Part shown: piece by piece, positions 27,583-36,920 of the stretch
Layout of the letters: every line of letters begins with the position of its first letter
Numbering within the stretch: the first letter of the stretch is position 1
DNA from: Clostridium_AM sp963780135
GTDB taxonomy: Bacteria; Bacillota; Clostridia; Clostridiales; Clostridiaceae
Assembly (NCBI GenBank): GCA_963780135.1
Contig: CAWAAR010000001.1
Span: forward strand, 186,001-250,000
Length of the DNA: 64,000 nt
Direction: 5' to 3'
The notes under the pieces: generated by a model
The model's database searches: none
Told to the model about the DNA's origin: nothing
Seen by the model: the letters and a program-made list of their open reading frames with translations, nothing else
Position numbers and translations under genes: made by a program

Positions 27583-28758
27583 TTAAAGCTTTTCTCTTAC
27601 AGCCTGTGATAAGAATTGACAAAATTTAGTGATTTCTTCTTTATTGTCAAAAGTTCCTTGAGCTCTTTTATCTTTTCCGCCGCCTTTTCCATTAAATGCT
27701 TTTATATGTTCTTTAAATAACTTTCCACAGCTTATATCTATATCTGTATTATTTAAAAACAATACTTTTTTATCCTCTAATGATGCTAAAATAACTATAT
27801 AACCTTTATTTTCAAGTATAGAACCTATCAATTGTATATCTTCAAAATTTTTATCTTCAATAAGTATTGATATAAGTTTAGATTTTGCATTTTTAATTAT
27901 GCTTTCTGCTTCAATTCCTGCTAGTATGCTTTTTAGTTTGCTGGATTCTTTTTTCAATTCTTCTATTTCTTCAAACTGTTTATTAATTCTTTCAAGTATA
28001 CCACTTTCATCCACAGATAACACTTTATTTAACTTTGTTACAATATCATGCTTTACCTGAAAATCCTTAAGTGCTCTTTTACCACATTTAATATAAATTC
28101 TAGTCATTCCTTTATATCTTTCAGCTTTTAAAATCTTTACTATACCTACTTCACTAGTAGTTTTAACATGTGTACCACAGCAAGGGCAGCAATCCATATC
28201 TTTTGCTTCTACTATCCTTATATCTTCATCTACATTTATTTTTTTTCTTGCTGGAACTTTATCTACTTCATCTTTAGTAACTACATATGTATTAAAGTTT
28301 CTATTTTCATATATGTATTCATTCACTTCATCTTCTATGGTTTTAACCATATCCTCATTAAAAGGATCTATATCTATATCTACAGTTACATATTCTTCAC
28401 CTAAATGGAATCCCTTATTATTTCCACCATAGAGCTTAAAAATAGCTCCAGAAAGCAAATGTTCTCCTGAATGTTGCTGCATATGGTCAAAACGCCTTTC
28501 AAAATCTATTAAGCATTTTACTTTCTTGTTTTCTGGTGCCCTTTCCATATGATGATATATTATTGGGCCCTTTTCTGAAACATGGTTTACCTTTATTCCA
28601 TCTATTGTTCCAATATCTGAAGGCTGACCCCCTCCTTCTGGATAAAAAGGCGTTTTATCAAGTACAACTAATATATTTCCTTCTTTTTCTATTATATCTA
28701 AAACATTTGCTTCACATTCTGTTATATAAGCGTCTTTATAATATAGTTTCTCTGTCAA
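27583..28758 (-). CDS. Alanyl-tRNA editing protein, AlaX-L type with DHHA1 domain
   Basis: A 391-residue free-standing editing protein that hydrolyses mischarged Ser- or Gly-tRNA(Ala). The N-terminal part resembles the AlaRS anticodon-side barrel (TPFYPEGGGQPSDIG). The editing core has the zinc ligands HMQQHSGEHLLSGAI (H-x-x-x-H) and CCPCCGTHV (C-x-x-x-H). Residues about 300-390 form a DHHA1 domain with AFNGKGGGKDKRAQGT. The size and DHHA1 part mark the long AlaX-2 class. Start ATG at 28758 behind AAGGGAG. It is preceded by a K+ channel gene on the same strand (92 bases away). Confidence 0.9.
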   Translation of the reverse strand: MTEKLYYKDAYITECEANVLDIIEKEGNILVVLDKTPFYPEGGGQPSDIGTIDGIKVNHVSEKGPIIYHHMERAPENKKVKCLIDFERRFDHMQQHSGEHLLSGAIFKLYGGNNKGFHLGEEYVTVDIDIDPFNEDMVKTIEDEVNEYIYENRNFNTYVVTKDEVDKVPARKKINVDEDIRIVEAKDMDCCPCCGTHVKTTSEVGIVKILKAERYKGMTRIYIKCGKRALKDFQVKHDIVTKLNKVLSVDESGILERINKQFEEIEELKKESSKLKSILAGIEAESIIKNAKSKLISILIEDKNFEDIQLIGSILENKGYIVILASLEDKKVLFLNNTDIDISCGKLFKEHIKAFNGKGGGKDKRAQGTFDNKEEITKFCQFLSQAVREKL

Positions 28759-28850
28759 GCTAAACAGCTCCCTTCATAATTTAAACATTAATTATATTTT
28801 ATCCTTTTTTACAAAATTTTTAAAGTTCTTTTTAACTTAGTTATCCACAT

Positions 28851-29735
28851 TTACTCTTTTTTATTCCAAAATAAGCAAGATCCAAAACTTCCTATTATAA
28901 ATACGCCAAATATGGTTTCAATCATAACAAGTACACGTACTAAAGTAGAATTAGGTAAAATATCTCCATATCCCAAAGTAGTAATAGTCACTGTACTAAA
29001 ATACAAAAAATTCCACAGGGAATATTTAAATTTATCATTTACAATTTTCTTTAATACTATAGGACTATCATCTAAAAAAGAAATAGAGTTTTTAGTTAAA
29101 TTAGTAAAATAAAAATTTAATGGATAAAAATAGTTCTCATTACTAAAAAACTCTTCATAAATTATAGGATAATTTTCTACCCACATTTCCACTGTATCTA
29201 TCTTTTCAAATTTGTTACTATCAGTTTTATAAATTTCATAATTTCTATCTTCATCTTTATCATTAATCTTATATAAAGAAATTTTTAATATATAAGTTTT
29301 AAATTTATTAGTTACTTTATCTTCTTTAAAACTTTCTATTTTCATATGAGTAATTCCTTTTCCCTGAGCTACTAAATAATAATAACTAGCCCATATATCT
29401 CCTAGTGAATTATTAAAATCAAAATTATATAATTCCTTGTCATTTAAAATCTTTATAAGTGGTCTTTTATATTCTCCAGTTATTATTAAATCATTTATAA
29501 CATTTTTCAAATCCTTATTATATGTATTTATACCCATTTGCTTTTTAAAAGCACTTATCTTAATATTCATATTTATGTCTTCTTGAAACACAAAAAATTC
29601 TCCTGAAGACAAGTTTGCTATTTTCCAATAAATCAATCCAAAAATTAATATTATACTTAAATAAAATGCTGCTATAAATATAAGCAAGTTGATCTTTTTT
29701 ATACCTTTTAAAACTTTAAGCATTCTCATATTCAT
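28851..29735 (-). CDS. Two-helix potassium channel protein with extracellular insert
   Basis: A 294-residue membrane protein. One helix at about residues 16-37 is followed by an external region of about 190 residues, then a pore loop with the potassium selectivity filter in TVTITTLGYGDILPNS (residues 253-268) and a last helix (VRVLVMIETIFGVFIIGSFG). This is the Kcs/ion_trans_2 pore architecture; the large insert between helix 1 and the pore is unusual and unrecognised. No RCK domain is present, so gating control is unclear. It probably lets K+ pass through the cytoplasmic membrane. Confidence 0.8.
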   Translation of the reverse strand: MNMRMLKVLKGIKKINLLIFIAAFYLSIILIFGLIYWKIANLSSGEFFVFQEDINMNIKISAFKKQMGINTYNKDLKNVINDLIITGEYKRPLIKILNDKELYNFDFNNSLGDIWASYYYLVAQGKGITHMKIESFKEDKVTNKFKTYILKISLYKINDKDEDRNYEIYKTDSNKFEKIDTVEMWVENYPIIYEEFFSNENYFYPLNFYFTNLTKNSISFLDDSPIVLKKIVNDKFKYSLWNFLYFSTVTITTLGYGDILPNSTLVRVLVMIETIFGVFIIGSFGSCLFWNKKE

Positions 29736-29792
29736 CCACCTTCTAAATATGTTTATACTTAAATTTTATTAATAATTGTATAAATATATAAT

Positions 29793-29826
29793 AAAAACAG
29801 AAGCTTATTTTTAAACTTCTGTTTTT
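29793..29826 (-). terminator. Terminator of the 81-residue protein gene
   Basis: AAAAACAGAAG (29793-29803) and CTTCTGTTTTT (29816-29826) form an 11-base perfect stem with T-run on the minus strand. Confidence 0.8.
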
Positions 29827-29863
29827 CTTTAAAACATTCGAATAATCATTTCATTAAATGCTT

Positions 29864-30109
29864 TTACAGTTCATTCATTATTTTTTTTGCAAGATAATCC
29901 GCATCCAAATCGCCATCTACCTCAATAGCTATAATTTGACTAAGTCCTGATGCCTCTCCAGTTACGTAAACTATTTCTCCTGAATTTTCATCCACTTTTC
30001 TTACTACCATAGCTTCATCACCTTTGGCTATTCTTACCTTTTTTCCTTTATTGGTTTCTATTATAGAATTGTTTGTGAATTCAATTTTTTGCCCTACTTT
30101 ATATTTCAT
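29864..30109 (-). CDS. Hypothetical 81-residue protein, SH3-like/KOW-like fold suspected
   Basis: I do not recognise a family. The acidic protein starts MKYKVGQKIEFTNNSII and has short alternating strands with G-x-x-V-R/I-A-K-G-D-E-A and V-x-E-N-S-G-E-I-V-Y-V turns, reminiscent of a small SH3-like barrel, then an acidic helix (DADYLAKKIMNEL). The start has AGGAGGAAAATATT just upstream, a strong site, and a terminator follows, so it is a real single-gene unit. It could be a nucleic-acid-binding or regulatory small protein; this is only a fold impression. Confidence 0.6.
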   Translation of the reverse strand: MKYKVGQKIEFTNNSIIETNKGKKVRIAKGDEAMVVRKVDENSGEIVYVTGEASGLSQIIAIEVDGDLDADYLAKKIMNEL

Positions 30110-30165
30110 AATATTTTCCTCCTAAAAACTATACTAGTAACTGCATTTTTATTACTAAATTGGCT

Positions 30166-30315
30166 TTACTCTTCAACTTTTTTGTAAGCTTCAACTAAAG
30201 TATTTTCTGGGAAATAACAAGTCAAATATCTTATTAGTATACTGGTTAGTTATTTTTCTAAAAATTCCTTGTAATTAATATCTATAATAATTAAATCGTC
30301 GATATTTAAATTTTC
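30166..30315 (-). pseudogene. Decayed coding relic with one internal stop
   Basis: In the 359-base gap 30110-30468, a minus-strand frame reads protein-like on both sides of one TAA: NLNIDDLIIIDINYKEFLEK, stop, then RYLTCYFPENTLVEAYKKVE before the final stop. There is no start codon. A second short fragment (SLSDEIFPTKDINYDDDLF) lies near 30370-30440. They may be remains of one lost gene. No family recognised. Confidence 0.25.
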
Positions 30316-30324
30316 TTAATATGT

Positions 30325-30361
30325 AAAAAGGTACACAGGAATAAACTACTCCTATGTACCT
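30325..30361 (-). terminator. Terminator of the pyrimidine degradation operon
   Basis: AGGTACACAGG (30329-30339) and CCTATGTACCT (30351-30361) pair with one mismatch, and a T5 run follows on the minus strand. It lies about 110 bases after the last gene. Confidence 0.75.
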
Positions 30362-30468
30362 AATCTTATTTTGCTATTTAAAAGTTTTAAATAGATCATC
30401 ATCATAATTTATATCTTTAGTAGGAAATATTTCATCACTTAATGATCTTTGAAACTAAATATATTTTT

Positions 30469-31701
30469 CTATTTTTTATCTACATCTAAAACTGTTTGTA
30501 ATAATACATTTGCACCCTTCCAACAGTTTTCAACAGGTGTAAATTCAGGTTCACAGTGACTGTGTCCATCTTTGCTTGGAACGAATATCATAGTTGTAGG
30601 CAACATTTCAGCTGCATACTGAGCATCATGACCTGCTCCACTGTAAATACCCATATTTGAATATCCATATTCCTCTGCATTCTTTCTAACAAAGCCAACT
30701 AATTCTTTATCATAAGCAACGGTATTACGTGCCCACTGTAATTCATACTCAACTCTGCATTTATCAAATTCCTTAGGAATATTTTCAATAACTTTAACAA
30801 CTTGTTTTATTACTTCAGGGTCCTGATGTCTTGCATCTAATGAAAAGTCAACAAGATCAGGAATAACAGTATGAACACATGGATGACAAGTTATTTCTCC
30901 TGTAGTGTAAACAAGATTGCTATCAAGTTTATCAAGTTCTTGATGTAAATATTTTAGAGCACTAGCTGATGCTAAAAGAGCATCTCTTCTATATTTCATT
31001 GGAGTAGTACCTGCATGATCAGACTGTCCATAAGTTCTGATTCTGTAGTTAACCATTCCAACAACGCCTTCTACAACACCAATATCTTTCTTTTCAGCTT
31101 CAAGTACAGGACCTTGCTCTATGTGTAATTCAAGCATAGCCATATAATCCTTAGGATTTAATCTATTTGCTTGATCTCCTACATATCCACTTTCATTTAA
31201 AGCTTCTCCAAAAGTTTTTCCTTTAGGACTTTTTGAAGCTAACATAGTAGCTTTATCAAATTTGCCACAAAGAATTCCTGATGACATCATAGCAGGTGGG
31301 TAAAGAGAACCTTCTTCATTTGTCCAAATCATAGCTGTAATAGGACGACGATGTGAAATTTTCTCTGAAGATATAGTTTCAACTACTTCCATTGCTGTAA
31401 GTACCCCTAAAATACCATCATAGTTTCCACCATTTCTAACTGAATCACAATGTGATGCCATTACTATGCCGGGAAGGTCTTCTGAACCTTTAAGTGTTGC
31501 ATATAAATTAGCCATATCATCTGTTTTTATCTCTGCGCCAGCTGCTTTCATTCTTTTACAGAATTCTGCTCTAGCCATAAGAGCTTCTTTTGATAAAGAA
31601 AATCTTGTTATTCCGCCGTGTCCAGCATCACCGAACTTACTAAATGTAACTATCTTATCTTCTAATCTATCTTTATCACAAGTTATCATATTATTTCCCA
31701 T
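30469..31701 (-). CDS. Beta-ureidopropionase-type amidohydrolase (M20 hydantoinase/carbamoylase family)
   Basis: A 410-residue zinc-dependent hydrolase of the HyuC/AllC/PydC family. Metal ligands are visible in MASHCDSVRNGGNYDGILG (H..D), TNEEGSLYPP (EE), ELHIEQGPVLE and a late GAGHDAQYAAEM; SDHAGTTPMKYRRDAL is the family's dimerisation/substrate motif. Family members cleave N-carbamoyl-amino acids, allantoate or beta-ureidopropionate. Because it follows dihydropyrimidinase by 38 bases in an operon with PreTA, the likely reaction is N-carbamoyl-beta-alanine to beta-alanine, CO2 and ammonia. Allantoate amidohydrolase is the alternative on sequence alone. Confidence 0.85.
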   Translation of the reverse strand: MGNNMITCDKDRLEDKIVTFSKFGDAGHGGITRFSLSKEALMARAEFCKRMKAAGAEIKTDDMANLYATLKGSEDLPGIVMASHCDSVRNGGNYDGILGVLTAMEVVETISSEKISHRRPITAMIWTNEEGSLYPPAMMSSGILCGKFDKATMLASKSPKGKTFGEALNESGYVGDQANRLNPKDYMAMLELHIEQGPVLEAEKKDIGVVEGVVGMVNYRIRTYGQSDHAGTTPMKYRRDALLASASALKYLHQELDKLDSNLVYTTGEITCHPCVHTVIPDLVDFSLDARHQDPEVIKQVVKVIENIPKEFDKCRVEYELQWARNTVAYDKELVGFVRKNAEEYGYSNMGIYSGAGHDAQYAAEMLPTTMIFVPSKDGHSHCEPEFTPVENCWKGANVLLQTVLDVDKK

Positions 31702-31739
31702 TTTAATACACTTCCCTTTTTAATTTTCATTTTCTATTA

Positions 31740-33125
31740 TTATATAAGTATTGGAGCTTTTCTCACTATAAATTTACCTGCTCCTTCTTTACCTACAAAT
31801 TTACCATCTTTAGCAACTACAGTTCCCCTGCTTATTGTAGTTACTGGATATCCTTTTAATTTAAATCCTTCATAAGGTGTATAATCTACATTTTCATGAA
31901 GATTAGATTGTGTAACTGTAGTTTCAATGCTTGGATCAAATACTACTAAATCCGCATCACTACCTACTGCAATAGTTCCTTTTTCTGGATACATACCATA
32001 TACCTTAGCAGCATTTGTTGATGTTACTTGTACAAATCTATTTAAATCAAGCTTTCCACCCATCACTCCATAAGTATAAATTAATGACATTCTAAGTTCT
32101 ACTCCTGGTGCCCCATTTGGAATTTTATCAAAAGATTCTTTTCCCATTTCCTTTTGCTTCATAAAGAAAGGACAATGATCTGTTGCTACTAATTGAACAG
32201 TGTTATCTTTTAAGGCTTTCCATACAATAGGCCAGTTTTTCTTATCTCTAAGAGGTGGTGACATTACATATTTTGCTCCATTAAAGTTAGGTTCCCTGTA
32301 ATTGTCTTCTGAAAGTAATAGATATTGAGGACAAGTTTCTCCCATTATTGGATATCCTTCAGCCCTTGCACGTTCTATTTCTGAAATAGAAGCTTCACAA
32401 GTATTATGAACTACAAAAAGAGGTGCATTAACCATTCTGGCAAGCTTTATAGCTCTTCCACAAGCTTCACCTTCTACTAAGTCTGGACGTGATAATGCAT
32501 GATATATTGGTTCTGTTTTTCCTTCTGACAAAAGTCTCTTTTTATTATATTCTATAGCATGATGATTTTCTGCATGAACACAAGTTAAACCACCATTTTC
32601 ACTTACTTTCCTTAAAGTTCTAAGTAAAGTACCATCATTTACTCTCATTCCTTCATAAGTCATAAATAACTTAACACTAGAATATCCTTTTTTAATCATC
32701 TCTGGTATTTCATTCATAACATCTTCAGTCATATCTGTTACATTCATATGAATACCATAATCTATAACTGCTTTACCATCTGATTTTTCACGCCATATTT
32801 TAGCAGTTTCCTTCAATGATTTTCCTTTTGGCTGAACAGCAAAATCTACAATCGTAGTAGTTCCACCGCAAGCTGCTGCTATAGTTCCAGTTTTAAAATT
32901 ATCGCTAGAGAAAGTACCTCCAAAAGGCATATCCATATGAGTATGAGGATCTATGCCGCCTGGAAATACATACTTACCCTTTGCATCTATAATTTCAACT
33001 GCATCTTCATTTAAATCTACTGCCAATTCTACAATTTTGCCATCTTTTATACCAATATCTGCTTTATAAGTATCGGAAGCTGTTACAACAATCCCGTTTT
33101 TTACTATCATATCAAACTTTTTCAT
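31740..33125 (-). CDS. Dihydropyrimidinase (D-hydantoinase family)
   Basis: A 461-residue cyclic amidase of the amidohydrolase superfamily. The metal-binding DPHTHMDMPFGG, the carboxylated-lysine region SVKLFMTYEGMR, the later histidines (VHAENH, VHNTCEAS) and VATDHCPF are all present. It opens dihydrouracil or dihydrothymine to the N-carbamoyl-beta-amino acid. It is the second step of the reductive pathway whose first step (PreTA) and third step (ureidopropionase) flank it. It is 229 bases downstream of the DUF1097 gene and starts with ATG at 33125 behind a GGGGG site. Confidence 0.92.
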   Translation of the reverse strand: MKKFDMIVKNGIVVTASDTYKADIGIKDGKIVELAVDLNEDAVEIIDAKGKYVFPGGIDPHTHMDMPFGGTFSSDNFKTGTIAAACGGTTTIVDFAVQPKGKSLKETAKIWREKSDGKAVIDYGIHMNVTDMTEDVMNEIPEMIKKGYSSVKLFMTYEGMRVNDGTLLRTLRKVSENGGLTCVHAENHHAIEYNKKRLLSEGKTEPIYHALSRPDLVEGEACGRAIKLARMVNAPLFVVHNTCEASISEIERARAEGYPIMGETCPQYLLLSEDNYREPNFNGAKYVMSPPLRDKKNWPIVWKALKDNTVQLVATDHCPFFMKQKEMGKESFDKIPNGAPGVELRMSLIYTYGVMGGKLDLNRFVQVTSTNAAKVYGMYPEKGTIAVGSDADLVVFDPSIETTVTQSNLHENVDYTPYEGFKLKGYPVTTISRGTVVAKDGKFVGKEGAGKFIVRKAPILI

Positions 33126-33296
33126 TTTGTACCCCCCTAAAAAGTACCATTATAACTTTATAAAATTTTATAAATGGCATATTTACTAATACCGTCCAGT
33201 AATTTGCCCTATTTTATAATATTAAATTTCACACTTATCCCATCATATATTGAAGAAACATTAATATTATCAGCCATGAGATAAATAATCTATGAA

Positions 33297-33336
33297 ATTC
33301 ATCCATATGCGATTAAAATATCTCATATGGATGAAT
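33297..33336. other. Inverted repeat inside the pyrimidine operon
   Basis: ATTCATCCATATG (33297-33309) pairs perfectly with CATATGGATGAAT (33324-33336) in the 229-base gap between the DUF1097 gene and dihydropyrimidinase. Without a T-run it is a weak terminator at best; it may reduce downstream expression or act as an RNA processing or binding site. Confidence 0.5.
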
Positions 33337-33354
33337 AATTTATAGTATCTATTT

Positions 33355-33852
33355 TTATCCTTGTTTCTCTAATAATTCTTCTTTATCTTGCTTTTTGTTA
33401 GTTAACTGAAATAATAACGCTCCACCCGCATCTGAAAGTATACCTACTACAGAACCCATTAAAAGCGCTGCTATGGTAGCTAAATAACTTGAATGTAAAG
33501 CAAGCATTCCAAAAGTTGTTGAACATCCAATATATACACCTGGTACAAATGACAGATGTTTATTCTTAGCTTCTGCAACTATACCAAATGAAATAACTCC
33601 TGTCATAATAGCAACTATGTTAGGAACATGAAGAACTTTAGATACTTCTACACAAATTATGGCCCATAACACTCCTACCATATTTGCGACCATACCCTTT
33701 ACCCAACCTTTTATAAACCGCTCTCCTGATGCATAATATGTTGTAGTTCCCATAAATCCAGCCCAACATGAAACTCCGATGGCTGTACTTAAATTGGCCC
33801 ATATCCATGCTAGTATCCCCATACTAATAGCACCTGTCATTATTGCATCCAT
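33355..33852 (-). CDS. DUF1097 family membrane protein
   Basis: A 165-residue protein with about five hydrophobic helices, matching the DUF1097 (YcdZ-like) family: ISMGILAWIWANLSTAIGVS, WAGFMGTTTYYASG, and FVPGVYIGCSTTFGM. It lies between preA (26 bases upstream) and dihydropyrimidinase, so it is part of the pyrimidine operon. The window has no other pyrimidine permease, so it is a candidate for uptake of uracil/thymine or export of a product; this is inference from context only. Confidence 0.8.
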   Translation of the reverse strand: MDAIMTGAISMGILAWIWANLSTAIGVSCWAGFMGTTTYYASGERFIKGWVKGMVANMVGVLWAIICVEVSKVLHVPNIVAIMTGVISFGIVAEAKNKHLSFVPGVYIGCSTTFGMLALHSSYLATIAALLMGSVVGILSDAGGALLFQLTNKKQDKEELLEKQG

Positions 33853-33878
33853 AAAAACTCCCCTTTACCATCTTTTTG

Positions 33879-35117
33879 TTAAAGAGATATTTCCCTCTTT
33901 ACTCCAAAATCTTTAAATTCAATTTCACCTTTTGTTATGCAGCCTTCTATTGGACATACTAATCCACATAAATGACAGCCTACACAATTGTCTTTATTTA
34001 AAGAAGGTTTTCTATTTTCTTCATCCCATACTATTGCCTGATGTGCTCCATCATAACATGAAATATAGCATCTTCCACAGCCAATACATTTATCAGCATT
34101 AAAGCTTGGATATACTATGTAATCTCTATCTAATTTTTCAGCTGGTACCATATTTCCAATTGCTGCACCAACTAAATCTGAAAGTTTTTCAACGCCTTTT
34201 TCTTCCATATAATATTCTATTCCGCTAATTAAGTCTTCAACTATTCTGTATCCATACTGCATAATAGCTGTAGTAACTTGAAGATTTCCTGCTCCTAGCA
34301 TTATAAATTCAAGCGCATCCTGCCAAGTTTCTATTCCTCCAATACCACTGATTGGAACATTTTTTAGCTTTGGTTCTTGAGCAAGTTGATTTATAAATCT
34401 TAAAGCTATTGGCTTAACAGCTTTTCCTGAATATCCTGATATGGATGATTTACCATTTACTATTGGAAGACCTACTTTTTTATCTAAGTCAACTCCAGTT
34501 ATACATTTTATTGTATTAATAGCAGCAATACCTGTAGCTCCGCCTTCTATTGAAGCTATTGCTGGCACTTCCATATTTCCTATGTTTGGAGTCATTTTTG
34601 CAAGTACAGGAAGATTAGTTCCTCTTCTTACTGCTGCTGAATATTTTTTAACTAATTCAGGGTTTTGTCCAACATCTGAACCCATAGCATGACTTGTCAT
34701 CTGTGGGCATGAGAAATTACATTCAATAATGTCTGCACCTATTTCTGTAACAAGTTGTGCAAGCTTAGTCCATTCTTCTTCATTTGAACCCATTATTGAA
34801 GCTATTAGTACTTTATTTGGGTAATTCTCTTTAAGTTTTTTCATATCTGCAAGATTCTCTTGTAATGAGTGTTCTGAAACTTGCTCCATATTTTTAAATC
34901 CTATAAAAGGAGTTCCTTCTTTTTTATTAGCATCAAAACGTGGTGAAACTTCTATCATTTTTTCCATTGCTGATGTTTTGAAAACTATTCCACCCCAGCC
35001 TGTTTCTAGTGCTTTTGCACACATTTCATAATTGTTTCCAACTGGTGATGATGCTAGGAAAAATGGATTTTCACATTTTACTCCACAAAATTCTATTGAA
35101 AGATTCTTTTTTCTCAT
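33879..35117 (-). CDS. preA: NAD-dependent dihydropyrimidine dehydrogenase subunit PreA
   Basis: A 412-residue protein: an FMN-binding dihydroorotate-dehydrogenase-like barrel followed by two 4Fe-4S motifs (CIGCGRCYISC and CVGCHLCGLVCP). Early FCGVKCENPFFLASSPVGNN and the catalytic cysteine region IECNFSCPQM match PreA and the C-terminal part of mammalian DPD. With PreT it reduces uracil or thymine to the dihydro form using NADH in the cytoplasm. It starts 33 bases after preT. Start ATG at 35117, preceded by GGGAGG. Confidence 0.93.
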   Translation of the reverse strand: MRKKNLSIEFCGVKCENPFFLASSPVGNNYEMCAKALETGWGGIVFKTSAMEKMIEVSPRFDANKKEGTPFIGFKNMEQVSEHSLQENLADMKKLKENYPNKVLIASIMGSNEEEWTKLAQLVTEIGADIIECNFSCPQMTSHAMGSDVGQNPELVKKYSAAVRRGTNLPVLAKMTPNIGNMEVPAIASIEGGATGIAAINTIKCITGVDLDKKVGLPIVNGKSSISGYSGKAVKPIALRFINQLAQEPKLKNVPISGIGGIETWQDALEFIMLGAGNLQVTTAIMQYGYRIVEDLISGIEYYMEEKGVEKLSDLVGAAIGNMVPAEKLDRDYIVYPSFNADKCIGCGRCYISCYDGAHQAIVWDEENRKPSLNKDNCVGCHLCGLVCPIEGCITKGEIEFKDFGVKREISL

Positions 35118-35149
35118 TTAATCTACGCCTCCCTAATTCCTTGTGTATC

Positions 35150-36412
35150 CTATTTTATTCCTGCTAAATAAGAATCTATTGATTCTCCAGCCAATTTACC
35201 TAATGCAACAGCTTGTACAACTGTTTTATCGCCTTGAACTATATCACCTGCCGCAAATATATCTTCTATATTTGTTCTACAATTTTCTGTAGCAATTATT
35301 CCTTTTCCATCAACCTTTACGTCTGCAATAAGTTTTGCATCTTCTGCTTCCTGTCCTACTGCAAATATAACCATATCTGTTGTAAGTTCTAATGCAGCTG
35401 TATCAAACATACCTTCTGCTTTAAAGCTTGCAACTTTTCCTTGGTTTCCTACTATTTCTGATGGTTTAAATCCTGTAAATATAGGAATATTTAATGATTG
35501 GATGTATTCTCTTTCTTCTACATCCGCAGGCATTTTTTCTATAGTTCTTCTGTAAACTACTTTTACGTCTTCGCATCCAAGTAACTTAGCAGTTGATGCA
35601 CAGTCCATAGCAACGTCTCCGCCACCTATAACGATTACATGGCTGCCGACTTTTACATCACCTTTATTAGTTTTAGCTTTTCCAAGAAAATCTATACCAT
35701 TTACAACGCCTTCTAAATCAGCGCCTTTAACGTCTATAGCTTTTCCCTTTTGGATTCCACTGGAAATTAAGAATGCTTTAAATCCTTTTGATCTAAGATC
35801 ATCTATTTTAACATCTTTTCCAACTTTGCAATTTGTTTTGAATTCTACACCTAAATCTTTTATGTAATTCATTTCATTTTCTACAACTTCTTGAGGCAAT
35901 CTTTCTGGTGGTATTCCGTAACTTAACCATCCACCTAAAATGTCTTTTTCTTCAAATACAGTTACTTTATATCCTTTTAATGCAAGTGCTGCTGCTGCTG
36001 TAACACCACTTGGTCCCGCACCTATAACTGCTACTTTTTCTTTTGTAGCTTCTACTTTATCTAATACTTTCATATCTATGTTTTTTTCATAATCAGTTAG
36101 ATATCTTTGTAATTCACCTATTTTTATAGGTTTATCTATGCCACATCTGCTGCAAGCTCCTTCACAATATTTATCGTAAGGACAGACTCTTGCACATATT
36201 CCACCTAGCACATTATTTGTTCTTATAGTTTCTACTGCTCCTTTGAGGTTTCTGAAACGAAGTGAACGAATGAATTTTGCTGGATTGGTTCCTGCAGGGC
36301 AAGCCTTGCTACAAGGTGCATCATGACATAAAAGACATCTTGCTGCCTCTTCCATTGCTAAAAGAGGTGTTAAAGGTTTGTTTGTTTCTTCTAAGTATTT
36401 TTTTGTTTCCAT
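35150..36412 (-). CDS. preT: NAD-dependent dihydropyrimidine dehydrogenase subunit PreT
   Basis: A 420-residue FAD/NADH oxidoreductase of the GltB-small-subunit/PreT family. The N-terminal Fe-S region (CLLCHDAPCSKACPAGTNP, ICARVCPYDKYCEGAC) precedes a FAD site (VAVIGAGPSGVTAAAAL), an NADH-binding site (HVIVIGGGDVAMDCA) and a late GDIVQGDKTVVQAV. It supplies electrons from NADH to PreA. It is the first gene of the operon and is preceded by a Rex-type operator (36499-36516), so NADH status probably controls it. Start ATG at 36412 behind AAAGGGGAAA. Confidence 0.93.
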   Translation of the reverse strand: METKKYLEETNKPLTPLLAMEEAARCLLCHDAPCSKACPAGTNPAKFIRSLRFRNLKGAVETIRTNNVLGGICARVCPYDKYCEGACSRCGIDKPIKIGELQRYLTDYEKNIDMKVLDKVEATKEKVAVIGAGPSGVTAAAALALKGYKVTVFEEKDILGGWLSYGIPPERLPQEVVENEMNYIKDLGVEFKTNCKVGKDVKIDDLRSKGFKAFLISSGIQKGKAIDVKGADLEGVVNGIDFLGKAKTNKGDVKVGSHVIVIGGGDVAMDCASTAKLLGCEDVKVVYRRTIEKMPADVEEREYIQSLNIPIFTGFKPSEIVGNQGKVASFKAEGMFDTAALELTTDMVIFAVGQEAEDAKLIADVKVDGKGIIATENCRTNIEDIFAAGDIVQGDKTVVQAVALGKLAGESIDSYLAGIK

Positions 36413-36498
36413 TTAGTATTTTTCCCCTTTCAAAATTTTATATATTTTATAAATATTTTTTAAGAAGGACCGTATATTTATATATATCTATTTCCTTC

Positions 36499-36516
36499 TT
36501 GTTAATATATTAACAC
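36499..36516. promoter_or_regulatory. Rex-type operator upstream of preT
   Basis: TTGTTAATATATTAACAC matches the clostridial Rex consensus TTGTTAA-N4-TTAACAA at 13 of 14 fixed positions and is a 16-base perfect palindrome at its centre. It lies 87-104 bases upstream of the preT start. The remainder of the gap (36413-36964) is AT-rich and holds a second pairing (AAGGA/TCCTT arms around 36464-36500) and no gene. Confidence 0.7.
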
Positions 36517-36920
36517 CTATTTTGTAATATTTCTATAGCATATATTCTTCTTTTTACGACACATGCCGATTATTTTCATTGTTGAATTTTTTCATTTCAT
36601 AAATTTGTTGACGTGAATATTATTATTGCATTTCAGAAAACCTTTTCATTCCAACTACTGCATCATAATTATCTTTAATATTTTTAAATAAATATACATA
36701 TGCTTAATTGTCATTTTTCGACATTTATTTGAATTTTTCAATACAATAATTAAAAATAATTTGTTAAAAAATTTTAATTATTTTTTAACATTATAACAAT
36801 TCAAACAAAAGAGTTCTGCTTGCTTATATCATTTAATTTTTTCTCTATTTAGTTATATACCTATTTTTTTATTAAAAGTTCTATTATTTTTACTTAGAAA
36901 AAGAAAATGTCTTATAACAA

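Noticed and set aside
36540..36580. Sigma-54 (-24/-12) promoter upstream of preT
   Set aside because: A CGGCATGTGTCG sequence occurs on the minus strand but the GC at the -12 position is missing.
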